From assembly GCF_030164425.1 (NCBI RefSeq), contig NZ_JASNJD010000016.1, forward strand, positions 42,909-106,908: a DNA stretch of 64,000 bases, in the 5' to 3' direction. This DNA is from Pseudodonghicola flavimaris. GTDB lineage: Bacteria; Pseudomonadota; Alphaproteobacteria; Rhodobacterales; Rhodobacteraceae. A program made the translations under genes and the position numbers. Shown piece after piece: positions 28,365-38,044 of the stretch. The notes beneath the pieces were generated by a model, which did not search any database, was not told the origin of the DNA, and saw only the letters and a list, made by a program, of their open reading frames with translations. The first letter of the stretch is position 1. Every line of letters starts with the position of its first letter.

Positions 28365-28997
28365 ATGAGAAACGGGTATCCCCCCGCCGCGCGTGGACAG
28401 GCTGTCGGTCTTTTCGGGGGATCCTTCGATCCACCTCATGCCGGCCATGTGCATATCAGCCGCGAGGCGCTGACGCGGTTCGGGCTGGACCGGCTGTGGT
28501 GGCTGGTCAGCCCCGGAAACCCGCTGAAGGCCGAGGGGCCGGCGCCGCTGGCCAGCCGGATGGCGCGGGCCCGCGCGGTGATGCAGGACCCGCGTGTCAC
28601 CGTCACCGATATCGAGGCCCGGCTGGGCACCCGCGCTACCGCCGATACGCTCGACGCCCTGCGCCGGGCTTATCCCGGGGTGCGCTTCGTCTGGCTGATG
28701 GGGGCGGACAACTTGGCGCAGCTGCATCGCTGGCAGAACTGGCGGCGCATCATGGACAGCGTGCCAGTGGGGGTGCTGGCGCGGCCGGGCGACCGGATTT
28801 CGGCGCGAATGTCGCCGGCGGCTCGGATCTACCGACAGGCGCGGCTGTCCAGTGCCGACAGCCATCTGCTGGCGCGCGCCGCGCCGCCGGCCTGGTGTTT
28901 CGTAAACGTGCCGATGGTCGATCTCAGCTCGACCCAGATCCGGGCGGCAGGGGGCTGGCATCGCCGCCGTCCCGGCGTGGGGGAACCGCAGGACTAG
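28365..28997 (+). CDS. nadD: Nicotinate-nucleotide adenylyltransferase
   Basis: A 210-residue nucleotidyltransferase with the [15 protein letters not shown] motif (HxGH) at about residues 20-34 and the C-terminal SSTQIR (ISSTxIR) signature. It adenylates nicotinic acid mononucleotide in NAD synthesis, upstream of NadE, which is encoded 18 kb away. It lies 73 bp after the SIP gene. An alternative start is not evident. Confidence 0.93.
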   Translation: MRNGYPPAARGQAVGLFGGSFDPPHAGHVHISREALTRFGLDRLWWLVSPGNPLKAEGPAPLASRMARARAVMQDPRVTVTDIEARLGTRATADTLDALRRAYPGVRFVWLMGADNLAQLHRWQNWRRIMDSVPVGVLARPGDRISARMSPAARIYRQARLSSADSHLLARAAPPAWCFVNVPMVDLSSTQIRAAGGWHRRRPGVGEPQD

Positions 28998-29104
28998 GGC
29001 GGGGCTGCGCCGGAGTGTCCCGGAAAAACCCCATTCCGCCCGCTTGTCTGCCGCGATGAGCTGGGATTTTATGTCTGTCACGGGAGCAAGAGGGCCAGCG
29101 CAGG

Positions 29105-30604
29105 ATGACGACAGACCGGGTTTCGAGACGGCAGCTTCTTGGCACTCTGGCGGCGGCGGTCGCCCTGCCTGCGGCGGCCACGGCGGGGCCTCCGGCGGTG
29201 TCGTTGCGACCGCATCTGCGGGCGGGGGATTTCGCGGCGCGGGCCGCCGGTGGTGCCGAGGGGCTGATCGCGCGGTCGGGTTTGCCGGGAGAGGTCGTCT
29301 GCGCGGTGGCCGATCCCCGCAGTGGCAAGATGCTGGAAAGCGTGCAGGGCAGCGAGGGGCTGCCACCGGCGAGTGTGGCGAAGATACTCACCACGCTCTA
29401 CGCGCTGGAGCGGCTCGGGCCGGATTATCGTTTCGCCACCCGGCTGATCGCGACCGGCCCGGTGCAGAACGGCGTGCTGCAGGGCGATCTGGTGCTGGCG
29501 GGCGGCGGCGATCCGACACTGTCGACCGACGATCTGGCGCGCATGGCCGCGGAGCTGAAAGCCGCAGGCGTGCGGGAAGTGCGTGGCCGGTTCCGGGTCT
29601 ATGACGGCGTGCTGCCCTTCGTTCAGAGCATAGATGAGAGCCAGCCGGCGCATCTGGGCTATAGCCCGGCGGTGTCCGGCATCGCGCTGAATTTCAATCG
29701 GGTGCATTTCCAGTGGGCGCCGGCTGGCAAGGGCTATAGCGTGGCGATGGATGCGCGCAGCGACCGGTATCGCCCGGAGGTGGCCATGGCACGGATGCGA
29801 ATCGCCAATCGTCAGCTGCCGGTCTATACCTATGCCGATCGCGACGGGATCGACGACTGGACCGTGGCCCGTGCTGCACTGGGCAAGGGCGGGTCGCGCT
29901 GGCTGCCGGTACGCAAGCCGGCGGCCTATACCGGCGATGTCTTCCGTACCCTGGCGCGGGCCTATGGCGTGGTACTGCCGGCGGCGCAGGTCGGCCGCAG
30001 TCTGCCGGGCGGCACCGTGCTGATCACCCATCAGAGCGATGCGCTGCGCGATGTCCTGCGCCTGATGCTGAAGTATTCCAACAACCTGACCGCAGAGATG
30101 GTGGGCATGACCGCCAGCGCCAGCGGCGGCAAGACGCCGGATTCGCTGCGCGCCTCGGCGGCGGAGATGAACCGTTGGGCCGCCGACCGTCTGGGCATGA
30201 GCAACACCCGGATGGTCGATCATTCCGGCCTGGGCGATGCCTCGCGCATGACGGCGGGGGATCTGGTCTCGGCGCTGGTGCAGGTGCGTCGGCAGAATAT
30301 CCTGCGACCGTTGCTGAAACCCTTCCCGATGCGGGATGCGCGCGGGCGGATCATGCAGAACCATCCGATCAAGGTCGACGCCAAGACCGGGACGCTGAAT
30401 TTCGTCTCCGGTCTGGGCGGGTTCCTGACGGCGCCGAACGGCAGGGAGCTGGCCTTTGCCATCTTCACCGCCGATCCGGCGCGGCGGGCGCGGAGCAAGG
30501 ACAGCGATCAGGAGATCCCGCAGGGCGCGCGCAGCTGGAACCGCAAGTCGAAGGCGCTGCAGCAGCAGCTGATCGAACGCTGGAGCGCGGTCTACGCCAG
30601 CTGA
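29105..30604 (+). CDS. dacB: D-alanyl-D-alanine carboxypeptidase/endopeptidase (PBP4)
   Basis: A 499-residue class C PBP. Signal sequence RVSRRQLLGTLAAAVALPAAATA (Tat-like). Active-site motifs: S90-V-A-K93, SNN in LKYSNNLTAEM, and KTG in DAKTGTLNF. The insert between the first two motifs is typical of the S13 family. It trims or cleaves peptidoglycan in the periplasm. The motifs are complete, so the enzyme should be active. Confidence 0.94.
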   Translation: MTTDRVSRRQLLGTLAAAVALPAAATAGPPAVSLRPHLRAGDFAARAAGGAEGLIARSGLPGEVVCAVADPRSGKMLESVQGSEGLPPASVAKILTTLYALERLGPDYRFATRLIATGPVQNGVLQGDLVLAGGGDPTLSTDDLARMAAELKAAGVREVRGRFRVYDGVLPFVQSIDESQPAHLGYSPAVSGIALNFNRVHFQWAPAGKGYSVAMDARSDRYRPEVAMARMRIANRQLPVYTYADRDGIDDWTVARAALGKGGSRWLPVRKPAAYTGDVFRTLARAYGVVLPAAQVGRSLPGGTVLITHQSDALRDVLRLMLKYSNNLTAEMVGMTASASGGKTPDSLRASAAEMNRWAADRLGMSNTRMVDHSGLGDASRMTAGDLVSALVQVRRQNILRPLLKPFPMRDARGRIMQNHPIKVDAKTGTLNFVSGLGGFLTAPNGRELAFAIFTADPARRARSKDSDQEIPQGARSWNRKSKALQQQLIERWSAVYAS

Positions 30605-30612
30605 GGCGCTAA

Positions 30613-30638
30613 CCCCGGCCACGCGCCTCGGGCCGGGG
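30613..30638. terminator. Convergent hairpin after dacB
   Basis: 8-bp stem CCCCGGCC / GGCCGGGG with a 10-nt loop, between dacB (plus) and the terB-like gene (minus). There is no T-tract. Confidence 0.55.
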
Positions 30639-30642
30639 ATAC

Positions 30643-30674
30643 TCAGGTCAGGTGACGTTCAGGTCAGGTGACGG
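30643..30674. repeat. Tandem 16-bp duplication at the terB-like 3' end
   Basis: Two adjacent copies of TCAGGTCAGGTGACG(T/G). Each copy encodes RHLT plus a stop on the minus strand, so the end of the terB-like gene is duplicated behind its own stop codon. Confidence 0.85.
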
Positions 30675-31081
30675 GCCCGGGCGCCGCGTTCGATGGCGGC
30701 GGCATGCAGCCGGTCGATATTCAGCTCATAGCGGATTTCTTCCAGCAGCCGCAGCTCGGTCTCGGCCAGGGTGCCATCGGCGGCGGCGACGTCGCAGGCC
30801 AGCGCATAGGCGGTTTCGAACAGCCGTTCCGGCAGGTCGCCGCGGATCAGCCCGAACAGCGCATCCAGCCCGTCCTCCTGCTCGAAGAGGTCGAAGACGA
30901 TCTGCGACATCTGGTTGATCCGGTCGATATCGTATTCGGCGAAGACGGGCAGGTTGTTCACCGCGGCCTGGATCTTGACCAGTTCCACGGTGCGGATGTT
31001 CTCGTCCGAGGCGGAGACGGCGATCATCAGGGCAACAAGGCAATCCTGTGCGCTGAGCACGTGCTGTTCGGGGGTAGTCAC
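30659..31081 (-). CDS. TerB-like (tellurite resistance) protein
   Basis: A 140-residue all-helical protein with the TerB/DjlA-like pattern: DCLVALMIAVSASDENIRTVEL at the start and ALACDVAAADGTLAETELRLLEEI near the end, two repeats of acidic metal-binding-type segments. The GTG start at 31081 has GAGGA upstream; the open frame runs on to 31144 without a ribosome site. No other ter genes are nearby, so the protein is probably unrelated to tellurite and may sense metals. Confidence 0.75.
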   Translation of the reverse strand: MTTPEQHVLSAQDCLVALMIAVSASDENIRTVELVKIQAAVNNLPVFAEYDIDRINQMSQIVFDLFEQEDGLDALFGLIRGDLPERLFETAYALACDVAAADGTLAETELRLLEEIRYELNIDRLHAAAIERGARARHLT

Positions 31082-31200
31082 TGGGAGATCCTCGGTTTTA
31101 CGGGCGTTGCTGCTCAAAATATTGACGCCGCACCGCCAGCACAATAGGTAGCGGCGTCAGATCGCGCGGGGTGCGCGATCCTTCTTTTTCGGAGTTTGAA

Positions 31201-32775
31201 ATGTCCAACCTGCGCGAAGCCGCCCTGGAATCGAAAGCCTGGCCTTTTGAAGAAGCGCGCCGGGTCCTCAAACGGTACGAAAAGAAGCCGCCGGAGAAGG
31301 GCTATGTGCTGTTCGAGACCGGCTATGGCCCCTCAGGTCTGCCGCATATCGGCACCTTCGGCGAAGTGTTGCGCACCACGATGATCCGCCGCGCCTTCGA
31401 GGTGATCTCGGACATTCCGACCCGGCTGATCTGTTTCTCCGACGACATGGACGGCATGCGCAAGGTGCCGGGCAACGTGCCGCATCAGGAGATGCTGCGC
31501 GAGCATCTGCAAAAGCCGCTGACCTCCGTGCCCGATCCCTTCGAGGAATTCGAGAGCTTCGGCCATCATAACAACGCCATGCTGCGCCGCTTCCTCGACA
31601 CCTTCGGGTTCGAGTATGAATTCTATTCGGCCACCGAGTTCTACAAGTCCGGCCAGTTCGACCAGACGCTGCTGCTGGCGGCCGAACGCTATGACGACAT
31701 CATGAAGATCATGCTGAAGTCGCTGCGCGAGGAACGGCGCCAGACCTATTCCATCTTCCTGCCGATCCATCCGGAGACCGGCCGCGTGCTCTATGTCCCG
31801 ATGAAAGAGGTGAACGCCAAGGACGGCACCATCACCTTCGACGACGACGACGGGCGCGAATGGACCCTGCCGGTGACCGGCGGCAACGTGAAACTGCAGT
31901 GGAAGCCAGACTTCGGCGCCCGCTGGGCGGCGCTGGGGGTCGATTTCGAGATGTACGGCAAGGACCATTCGACCAATACGCCGATCTACGATGGCATCTG
32001 CCGCGCGCTCAGTGCACCGGCGCCGGAGCATTTCACCTATGAGCTGTTCCTGGACGACAAGGGGCAGAAGATCTCGAAATCCTCGGGCAACGGGATTTCG
32101 ATCGACGAATGGCTGACCTATGCCTCGACCGAGTCGCTGTCCTATTTCATGTATCTGAAACCGAAGACTGCAAAGCGGCTCTATTTCGACGTGATCCCGA
32201 AGGCGGTGGACGAATACCATCAGCAGCTGCGCGCCTATCCGACGCAGGAGCCCAAAGCGCAGCTGAACAACCCGGTCTATCACATTCACAATGGCGATGT
32301 GCCGGCCTCGACGCTGGTGGTGCCCTTCGCGATGCTCTTGAACCTCGCTTCGGTCTCCGGGGCGGAGGACAAGGCGCAGCTCTGGGGGTTCATCAACCGC
32401 TATGCGCCGGAGGCCTCGGCTGAGACCCATCCCGACCTGGATCAGGCTGCCGGTTTCGCGGTGCGCTATTTCAACGATTTCGTGAAGCCGGAGCGGAGCT
32501 ATCGCGCCCCCAGCGATCTGGAGCGTGAGGCGCTGGTGGCGCTGCGCGCCGATCTGGCAGCCTACGACGGCCCGGTCGAGGATGAGGCGCTGCAATCGCT
32601 GGTCTATGCGGTGGGCCGTGACCGGTTCGATCCGCTGCGCGACTGGTTCAAGGCGCTCTACGAGGTGCTGTTGGGCGCCAGCCAGGGGCCGCGCTTCGGT
32701 GGGTTCATCGCGCTCTACGGGGTCGAGGAAACCATCGCGCTGATCGACAAGGCGCTGGCGGGCGAGCTGGTCTGA
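31201..32775 (+). CDS. lysS: Lysyl-tRNA synthetase, class I
   Basis: A 524-residue class I LysRS, the archaeal-type enzyme (symbol also lysK) found in many alphaproteobacteria instead of class II. HIGH motif as [12 protein letters not shown] at about residues 43-54 and KMSKS as KISKSSGNG near residue 287. Start at 31201 ([11 protein letters not shown]) follows CGGAG; 31171 is a less likely start. A strong terminator with a GCAA tetraloop follows. No second lysyl-tRNA synthetase is seen in this window. Confidence 0.95.
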   Translation: MSNLREAALESKAWPFEEARRVLKRYEKKPPEKGYVLFETGYGPSGLPHIGTFGEVLRTTMIRRAFEVISDIPTRLICFSDDMDGMRKVPGNVPHQEMLREHLQKPLTSVPDPFEEFESFGHHNNAMLRRFLDTFGFEYEFYSATEFYKSGQFDQTLLLAAERYDDIMKIMLKSLREERRQTYSIFLPIHPETGRVLYVPMKEVNAKDGTITFDDDDGREWTLPVTGGNVKLQWKPDFGARWAALGVDFEMYGKDHSTNTPIYDGICRALSAPAPEHFTYELFLDDKGQKISKSSGNGISIDEWLTYASTESLSYFMYLKPKTAKRLYFDVIPKAVDEYHQQLRAYPTQEPKAQLNNPVYHIHNGDVPASTLVVPFAMLLNLASVSGAEDKAQLWGFINRYAPEASAETHPDLDQAAGFAVRYFNDFVKPERSYRAPSDLEREALVALRADLAAYDGPVEDEALQSLVYAVGRDRFDPLRDWFKALYEVLLGASQGPRFGGFIALYGVEETIALIDKALAGELV

Positions 32776-32801
32776 CCGCGACCTTCCTGCTGAATTGTTG
32801 C

Positions 32802-32829
32802 ACGCGCCGGCCGCAAGGCTGGCGCGTTT
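32802..32829 (+). terminator. lysS intrinsic terminator
   Basis: 11-bp stem ACGCGCCGGCC / GGCTGGCGCGT with one G-U wobble, GCAA tetraloop, then TTTCGTGTT, 26 bp after the lysS stop. Confidence 0.85.
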
Positions 32830-32958
32830 CGTGTTCTGGGGGGCTGTCCCTAATGCGGCGCGCGCCGGTCTGAGCCTCTCTTAACCGGTCCTTCCTATCC
32901 CTTTCGCCGGCGGTCGCGGCGCGACCCGGGCCGCGGCGGATCAGGGAAAGGGATTTCG

Positions 32959-35244
32959 ATGAACAAGGCAATCACCGAGGGTCTGGTATTGATGCCCGCC
33001 CCCTTCGCGGCAGGGTTGGATCTGTGGTCCAGCGGCAACGGCACCCCGGGGTCGGACACCTATGAGGACGCGCTGAATGCGGCCTATGTGGCGGCGGATC
33101 AGGATTTCGACGGCTGTCTGGAGCTGCAGAAGATCGATACCGTGCAGAAGCTGCGGTACATGACCGAAACGCCGATCTTGCCGGGCTGCTATCTACGGAT
33201 CACCGTGCGGATCAAGGCGATCAGCGGCAATTTTCCCACCGTGCGGATTGCCGGCTGGGCGGGCGATCGCGGTGGCGATCATGTCGGCGGGTTGACCGAG
33301 ACGGCGGCGGAGGTCGCGCTGACCAGCTATGGCGAGATTGTCGAGCTCTCCGCCATCGTCGGCACCGGCAACCGCGGCGGTGTCGACATGGTCTGGGGCA
33401 TGGCGGTGGATCACGGTCATTTCGGGCTGGACCTGACCGGCGCCAACGGTGGTGTCGTGCGGATCGACGATATCGAGATCGTCGATATCACCGGCGTGTT
33501 CCTGCGCGATATGCTGAGCCAGGTGGACGTGCGCGATTATGGCGCGCTGGGGGACGGCATCACCGACGACAGCGCCGCCTTCGAGGCCGCCGATGCCGCC
33601 GCCGATGGCCGCCGGGTGTTCGTGCCCGAGGGCAGCTACTGGCTGGGCGAGACCGTCACGCTGGACTCGGAGGTGGTCTTCGAAGGGAGGGTGACGATGC
33701 CGACGGAGGCGATGCTGCTTCTGACCAAGGATTTCGATCTGCCGCGCTATGTCGCCGCCTTCGGGAGCGAGGAGATTGCTTTCCGCAAGGCATTTCAGGC
33801 GCTGCTGAACAATTCGGACCACGAGAGCCTGGACATGGGCGGGCGCAAGATCACCGTCACCGGGCCCATCGACATGCAGGCCGCAGTGCCCAACAAGACC
33901 GCCTATTCGACCCGCCGGGTGATCCGCAACGGCCAGCTGGAGGCGGTGGAGAGCGCGGCCTGGGACACCGAGGTGGTGACCTCGAGGGCGACCTATGCCA
34001 CGGAGGATCCCAAGCGTCTGACCGACGTGGACAATGTCGCCAATATCCCGATCGGCGCCCTGGTGGAGGGCAATGGTGTCGGCCGTGAGGTCTATGTCAC
34101 CGACCGCCGCGTCGGCGCTGGCGAACTGACGCTGAGCGGGCCGCTCTACGATGCGGCGGGACGGCAGAGCTATACCTTTCGGTCATTCAAATACCTGCTG
34201 GATTTCAGCGGTTTCACCAATTTCAGCAAATTCTCCCTCTCCGATGTGGAGCTGCAGTGCGAGGGGCTGTGCAGCGCCATCCGGCTGGCCCAGACCGGCA
34301 CCACCTTTCACCTGCGCGACTGTTTCATCTCGCGCCCGAAGGACCGCGGCATTACCTCGATCGCGACGGGCTGTCAGGGGATGCTGATCGACCGCTGCAA
34401 TTTCCTGTCGGCGGAAGGATCGCTGACGGTGGAGGAACGCAGCTCCATCGCGCTGAACGCCAATGCCAACGACGTCAAGCTGCGCCACAACCGGGCCGAG
34501 AAATTCCGCCATTTCGCCTTTCTCGCCGGCAGCAACAATGTGGTGATCGGCAATCACTTCTTTCAGGGCGACGGCGAGGCCGACGGCGTGCGCACCGCCG
34601 GCATCATCTTCGCCCAGACCTATTGCAGCTCGACGCTGGTGGGGAACTATGTCGACAACTGCCATATCGAATGGACCAACGAACAGGACCAGATCCCGGA
34701 CTTCGTCAGCGGCTATTCCTTCAGCGCGATGAACATCACCGACAATATCTTCCTGTCGGGGCGGGTCGCCTCCTGGTTCAGCTATCTGGTGGTCAAACCC
34801 TATGGCGCGGGGCATTTCCTGAACGGGATGAACGTGTCCGGGAATATGTTCCGCAGCATCAACGGCAGCATCGACCGGGCAGAACGGGTGGATGACAGTT
34901 TCGCCACGCTGGATTTCAGCAAGACCAAGAACGTGACCTTTGCCGGCAACAGCTTTCATGCGGTGAATGCGCAGGTGATGAACCCGCTCCGGGTGCGGCA
35001 CAATCAGCCCAGCGTCGCCAGCAGCTGGACCATCGACCCCGAGGGAGAGCTGCCCTTCGGGGCCGAGGCGCGCGGGGTCGATTCCATCGTGGCGCTGGAT
35101 CATATCCGCACCAGCGGCAGCACCGAGGTTTTCGAGATGCCCTATGTGCTGCTGCGTCAGGGCAGCGACAAGGACAAGGTCAAGCTGGTCTGGTCGCAGG
35201 CGCTGAGAGGTGAGGTGGCACTGAGCCTGCGGATCGATACCTGA
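32959..35244 (+). CDS. Right-handed parallel beta-helix protein (pectate-lyase/GH28-like)
   Basis: A 761-residue protein. Residues 1-180 form a beta-rich, carbohydrate-module-like region. At about residue 190 the pectate lyase superfamily start appears (VDVRDYGALGDGITDDSAAFEAADAAADGRRVFVPEGSYWL), followed by many short beta-coil turns with Asn ladders (NVVIGNHFF, NITDNIF, NVSGNMF, NVTFAGNSF). No signal peptide is visible, so export, if any, would need a type I or other route. Its likely role is polysaccharide binding or cleavage, for example of an exopolysaccharide. No transport or glycosyltransferase genes flank it. Confidence 0.75.
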   Translation: MNKAITEGLVLMPAPFAAGLDLWSSGNGTPGSDTYEDALNAAYVAADQDFDGCLELQKIDTVQKLRYMTETPILPGCYLRITVRIKAISGNFPTVRIAGWAGDRGGDHVGGLTETAAEVALTSYGEIVELSAIVGTGNRGGVDMVWGMAVDHGHFGLDLTGANGGVVRIDDIEIVDITGVFLRDMLSQVDVRDYGALGDGITDDSAAFEAADAAADGRRVFVPEGSYWLGETVTLDSEVVFEGRVTMPTEAMLLLTKDFDLPRYVAAFGSEEIAFRKAFQALLNNSDHESLDMGGRKITVTGPIDMQAAVPNKTAYSTRRVIRNGQLEAVESAAWDTEVVTSRATYATEDPKRLTDVDNVANIPIGALVEGNGVGREVYVTDRRVGAGELTLSGPLYDAAGRQSYTFRSFKYLLDFSGFTNFSKFSLSDVELQCEGLCSAIRLAQTGTTFHLRDCFISRPKDRGITSIATGCQGMLIDRCNFLSAEGSLTVEERSSIALNANANDVKLRHNRAEKFRHFAFLAGSNNVVIGNHFFQGDGEADGVRTAGIIFAQTYCSSTLVGNYVDNCHIEWTNEQDQIPDFVSGYSFSAMNITDNIFLSGRVASWFSYLVVKPYGAGHFLNGMNVSGNMFRSINGSIDRAERVDDSFATLDFSKTKNVTFAGNSFHAVNAQVMNPLRVRHNQPSVASSWTIDPEGELPFGAEARGVDSIVALDHIRTSGSTEVFEMPYVLLRQGSDKDKVKLVWSQALRGEVALSLRIDT

Positions 35245-35277
35245 CGCGGGGCGCGCGCATGCGCTCGGGGCAGGGGG

Positions 35278-35778
35278 CTAGTCGCGGGCCGCCAGCCCCA
35301 TATCCGCGGGTGTGAGGTGAAAGGCCCGGCCGAAGCCGCCGTTCAGCAGCCCCTTCTGCACGCTGAAGAGCGCGAAGCTGAAATCGGCGAAGCCGATGTA
35401 GAGCTGCGCCTTGGGGTGGGTGGACAGGTAATGCCGTGCCAGCCGTGCGTAGTCGGGATCGTCATGCGCGACGAAGCGGGCCCGTGCCAGAAGCGTCAGC
35501 CGGGGGTGGGTGAGCGGATCGCCGCGGGAACCGGGCTCTCCGACCAGAAGTGAGGCGGCGGGATCGGCCCTCAGGGCCCGGGTATGGGCGGCGAGGTCGG
35601 AGATCAGCGTCAGCGGCGTACCCTCGGGCGAGAGGCCGAAGGCCACCCGCGTCACCATCGGCCCGCCTTCGGGCAGCTGGACGGCCAGGGCGGCGATCCG
35701 CGCCGCGCTGAGCAGGTCGCGGGCCAGCGCGCGGGCCTCGTCATCGGTGGGGCGGATCGGATCGGGCTTTGTCGTCAT
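35278..35778 (-). CDS. PPOX-class flavin-binding protein (HugZ-like)
   Basis: A 166-residue split-barrel protein: DDEARALARDLLSAARIAALAVQLP, PMVTRVAFGLSPEGTPLTLISDLAAHTRAL and the later HPKAQLYIGFADFSFALFSVQKGLLNGGFGRAF region match pyridoxamine-phosphate-oxidase-like, heme-utilisation (HugZ) proteins. These bind flavin or heme. The C-terminal DUF2470 part of full HugZ is absent, so an activity beyond binding cannot be asserted. Confidence 0.78.
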   Translation of the reverse strand: MTTKPDPIRPTDDEARALARDLLSAARIAALAVQLPEGGPMVTRVAFGLSPEGTPLTLISDLAAHTRALRADPAASLLVGEPGSRGDPLTHPRLTLLARARFVAHDDPDYARLARHYLSTHPKAQLYIGFADFSFALFSVQKGLLNGGFGRAFHLTPADMGLAARD

Positions 35779-35979
35779 GGGTCTGTCCTAGCCTCTGACG
35801 CGGAGGGGGGCCAGCCCCCCGGCCCGCGGCCGCCCCCCGGGATATTTGCAGCCAGAAACAGACGGTGGGGTGAACGGCATCCCGGAAACGCTCCGGAGGA
35901 GCGAGTCAGCCGCGAACGGGCGGACCCCGGAAGGCGTCCCTTCCTTCCACCGTGGCCCGGAGCGACCGGGAGAGGCTGC

Positions 35980-36651
35980 TCAGAACCGCTGCCAGAGGCC
36001 GATTTTCAGCCCGAGCGTCTGGTGGCCGGCGGATTTGCGTTCGAGGCCGATATGCCAGGTGCGCCGGTTCGGGGCGTCGATCAGCAGGCCGGGGATCACC
36101 GCCCAGAGCAGCGGCTGGCCGGCGATATGGGCGGTTTCCACCTGCAGGATCGGGCGGATGCGGGCGGGGGCGGAGAGGCCGAGGGTGGCATCGAGCTTGT
36201 GGATCGGCAGGGCGTCGCCGAAGCGGCGTTCGCGGCTGAGGTCGACCGCCATCCAGCCCCAGGCGCCGCTCCGGGTGGAAAAGCCTCGCCCGGCCGAGAG
36301 GGTCAGGCGGTACATCGGGTGCCAGGTGCCCTGCCAGTGGTGGCCGCCGACGGCAGCTTCGGTGGCGAACTTCAGCCGTGCCCCGGGGCGCGAGAGCGGC
36401 AGCCGGGCGAAGAGCGTGGCATGGCCGGAGCTGCCCGGGCGCTGGTTCAGGTCGAGGCCGAGAGAGAGCCCCGGGCCGAGACCGTGATCGGCATAAAGCG
36501 AGATCTCCCGCGCCGCCAGCGGATCGCCGTGGCGGGTGATCGCGGTGAGCGAGACGAAGGTCTCCCCCTTCTGCCGCAACCAGGCGCCGGCGATGGCGGG
36601 GAAAGGGCAGAGCAGAAACCAGAGAACCGTGAAACAGACCAGACAGCGCAT
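35980..36651 (-). CDS. Predicted outer-membrane beta-barrel protein, unknown
   Basis: A 223-residue protein with a signal peptide (residues 1-21, cleavage after AIAGA) and alternating hydrophobic/polar segments throughout, ending in the aromatic residue Phe (KIGLWQRF), as outer-membrane barrels do. The length suits an 8-10-stranded barrel. It is conserved-looking but I do not recognise the family. Upstream lies the ParA gene on the other strand. Confidence 0.6.
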   Translation of the reverse strand: MRCLVCFTVLWFLLCPFPAIAGAWLRQKGETFVSLTAITRHGDPLAAREISLYADHGLGPGLSLGLDLNQRPGSSGHATLFARLPLSRPGARLKFATEAAVGGHHWQGTWHPMYRLTLSAGRGFSTRSGAWGWMAVDLSRERRFGDALPIHKLDATLGLSAPARIRPILQVETAHIAGQPLLWAVIPGLLIDAPNRRTWHIGLERKSAGHQTLGLKIGLWQRF

Positions 36652-36813
36652 GGGGCACCTCGGGTTCCAGCCTGTCGTGCGATGGTTAACGAATCCTTTA
36701 GGCGTGACGTGGCCGGTGGATTTCCCTGTCGTCCCACCGGGCGGCGGTGCGATTCCGATTGCGCTGGCGGTTCAGCCGCCTATCCTGCGGTGCAGCGTTG
36801 AGGCGAGGGCAGA

Positions 36814-37449
36814 ATGGGATATGTGATTACCATCGCGCAGCAGAAGGGCGGTGCCGGCAAGACCACGCTGGCGGTCAATCTGGCGGTCGGTTTCGCCAAG
36901 GCGGGCAAATCCGTCGCGCTGATGGATACCGATCCGCAGGGCAGTGCCGGGCGCTGGTTCATGGCGCGGCTGGAAGACCGCGACGGCACGCCGGATCTGG
37001 ATTTCTCCACCGCGTCGGCCTGGGGCGTGACCTATGAGGTGCGCAAACTGGCGGATGCGCATGATATCGTGATCATCGATACGCCACCGAAGGCAGACAG
37101 CGATCTGCGACCGGCGCTCCGGGCGTCTGATCTGGTGCTGGTGCCGGTGGCGACCTCGCATCTGGATCTCTGGGCAGTGGAAGTGGTGCTCTATCTCGCT
37201 GGGCGCGAAAGCAAGCCGGCGATGATCGTGATGACCCGCAACCGGCCGGGCACCCGGCTGGCCGGGGAGGTGGCGCAGAAAGCCTCCGAGCTCGAGGCGG
37301 ATGTGGCGGAGGCCTCGATGGCCAACCGTGTCGTCTATGCCGAGACGCTGGGCCAGGGCAGGGCCGCGCTGGAGGCGCGCAAGGGGCCGGCACATGACGA
37401 GGTCAACGCGCTGGTGGCGGAAGTGCAGGCAGTGCTCGACCGGCTGTGA
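36814..37449 (+). CDS. ParA-family ATPase (orphan)
   Basis: A 211-residue deviant Walker ATPase: QQKGGAGKTTLAVNLA (deviant Walker A with signature Lys), DTDPQGSA and the later IIDTPPKADS switch II. It has no N-terminal DNA-binding domain and no ParB partner next to it, so it is a small orphan ParA of the type that positions cytoplasmic or polar cargo rather than a plasmid partition protein. An ABM-domain gene follows 47 bp later. Confidence 0.85.
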   Translation: MGYVITIAQQKGGAGKTTLAVNLAVGFAKAGKSVALMDTDPQGSAGRWFMARLEDRDGTPDLDFSTASAWGVTYEVRKLADAHDIVIIDTPPKADSDLRPALRASDLVLVPVATSHLDLWAVEVVLYLAGRESKPAMIVMTRNRPGTRLAGEVAQKASELEADVAEASMANRVVYAETLGQGRAALEARKGPAHDEVNALVAEVQAVLDRL

Positions 37450-37496
37450 CGATGTGCTAGCATGGGGCTCCGTCCGAGCAGCAGGAGGAGGAGCCG

Positions 37497-37817
37497 ATGC
37501 CGACGATTTCCCGCGATTCCGGAGGTCAGACCGTTCTGACCACGTTTGAGACCACGCCGGGCACCTGTCAGGATTTGCTGGAGGCGCTGACCGAGGCCTA
37601 TGAGGCGTTCATTTCCAAGCAGCCCGGGTTCATTGCCGCCGGGCTGCATGTGAATGACGCCCAGACCCGGATCGCCAACTATTCGCAATGGCAGCGGCGG
37701 GAGGATTTCCAGGCCATGCTGCGCACGCCGGAAATGCGCCGGCGCAACCGGGCCATCAACGATCTGTGCAAGAGCTTCGAGCCGGTGATGTACGAGGTTG
37801 CGGCGACCTTCGGCTGA
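37497..37817 (+). CDS. Antibiotic biosynthesis monooxygenase (ABM) domain protein
   Basis: A 106-residue single-domain dimeric ABM-fold protein (TISRDSGGQTVLTTFETTPGTCQDLLEALTEAYE; QPGFIAAGLHVNDAQTRIANYSQWQRREDFQAML). Members act on quinones or aromatic substrates, or degrade heme, without cofactors. AGGAGGAG lies just before the ATG. Substrate unknown. Confidence 0.82.
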   Translation: MPTISRDSGGQTVLTTFETTPGTCQDLLEALTEAYEAFISKQPGFIAAGLHVNDAQTRIANYSQWQRREDFQAMLRTPEMRRRNRAINDLCKSFEPVMYEVAATFG

Positions 37818-37977
37818 GCGATCCCCGCTGGCCATGCGGGCGCCTGCCGCCGGGTCGGTGCCCGCCTCCGGCGCTGGCGCGGGCGGAATGTCTGGATCAA
37901 CGGGTCCCGATCTGCATAGACTGCCGGCATCGCACCGGGGCACCGCTCTCGGTCGCCGGAGCCGGTGCGACCGTTCC

Positions 37978-37991
37978 GTGATATGGATCAA
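37978..37991. promoter_or_regulatory. FNR-type box upstream of the universal stress gene
   Basis: TTGATCCATATCAC read on the minus strand, 9 of 10 conserved positions of TTGATnnnnATCAA. It ends 53 bp before the uspA-like ATG, so oxygen-dependent activation by FnrL is likely. Confidence 0.65.
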
Positions 37992-38044
37992 GGCCCCGCG
38001 GCCGGAACCGCCGCAGACTGATGGGGTGTGAGAGGAGGCTTGCC

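Noticed and set aside
30659..31081. Tellurite resistance operon
   Set aside because: Only a TerB-like domain is present; no terC, terD or terZ genes are nearby, so resistance is not supported.
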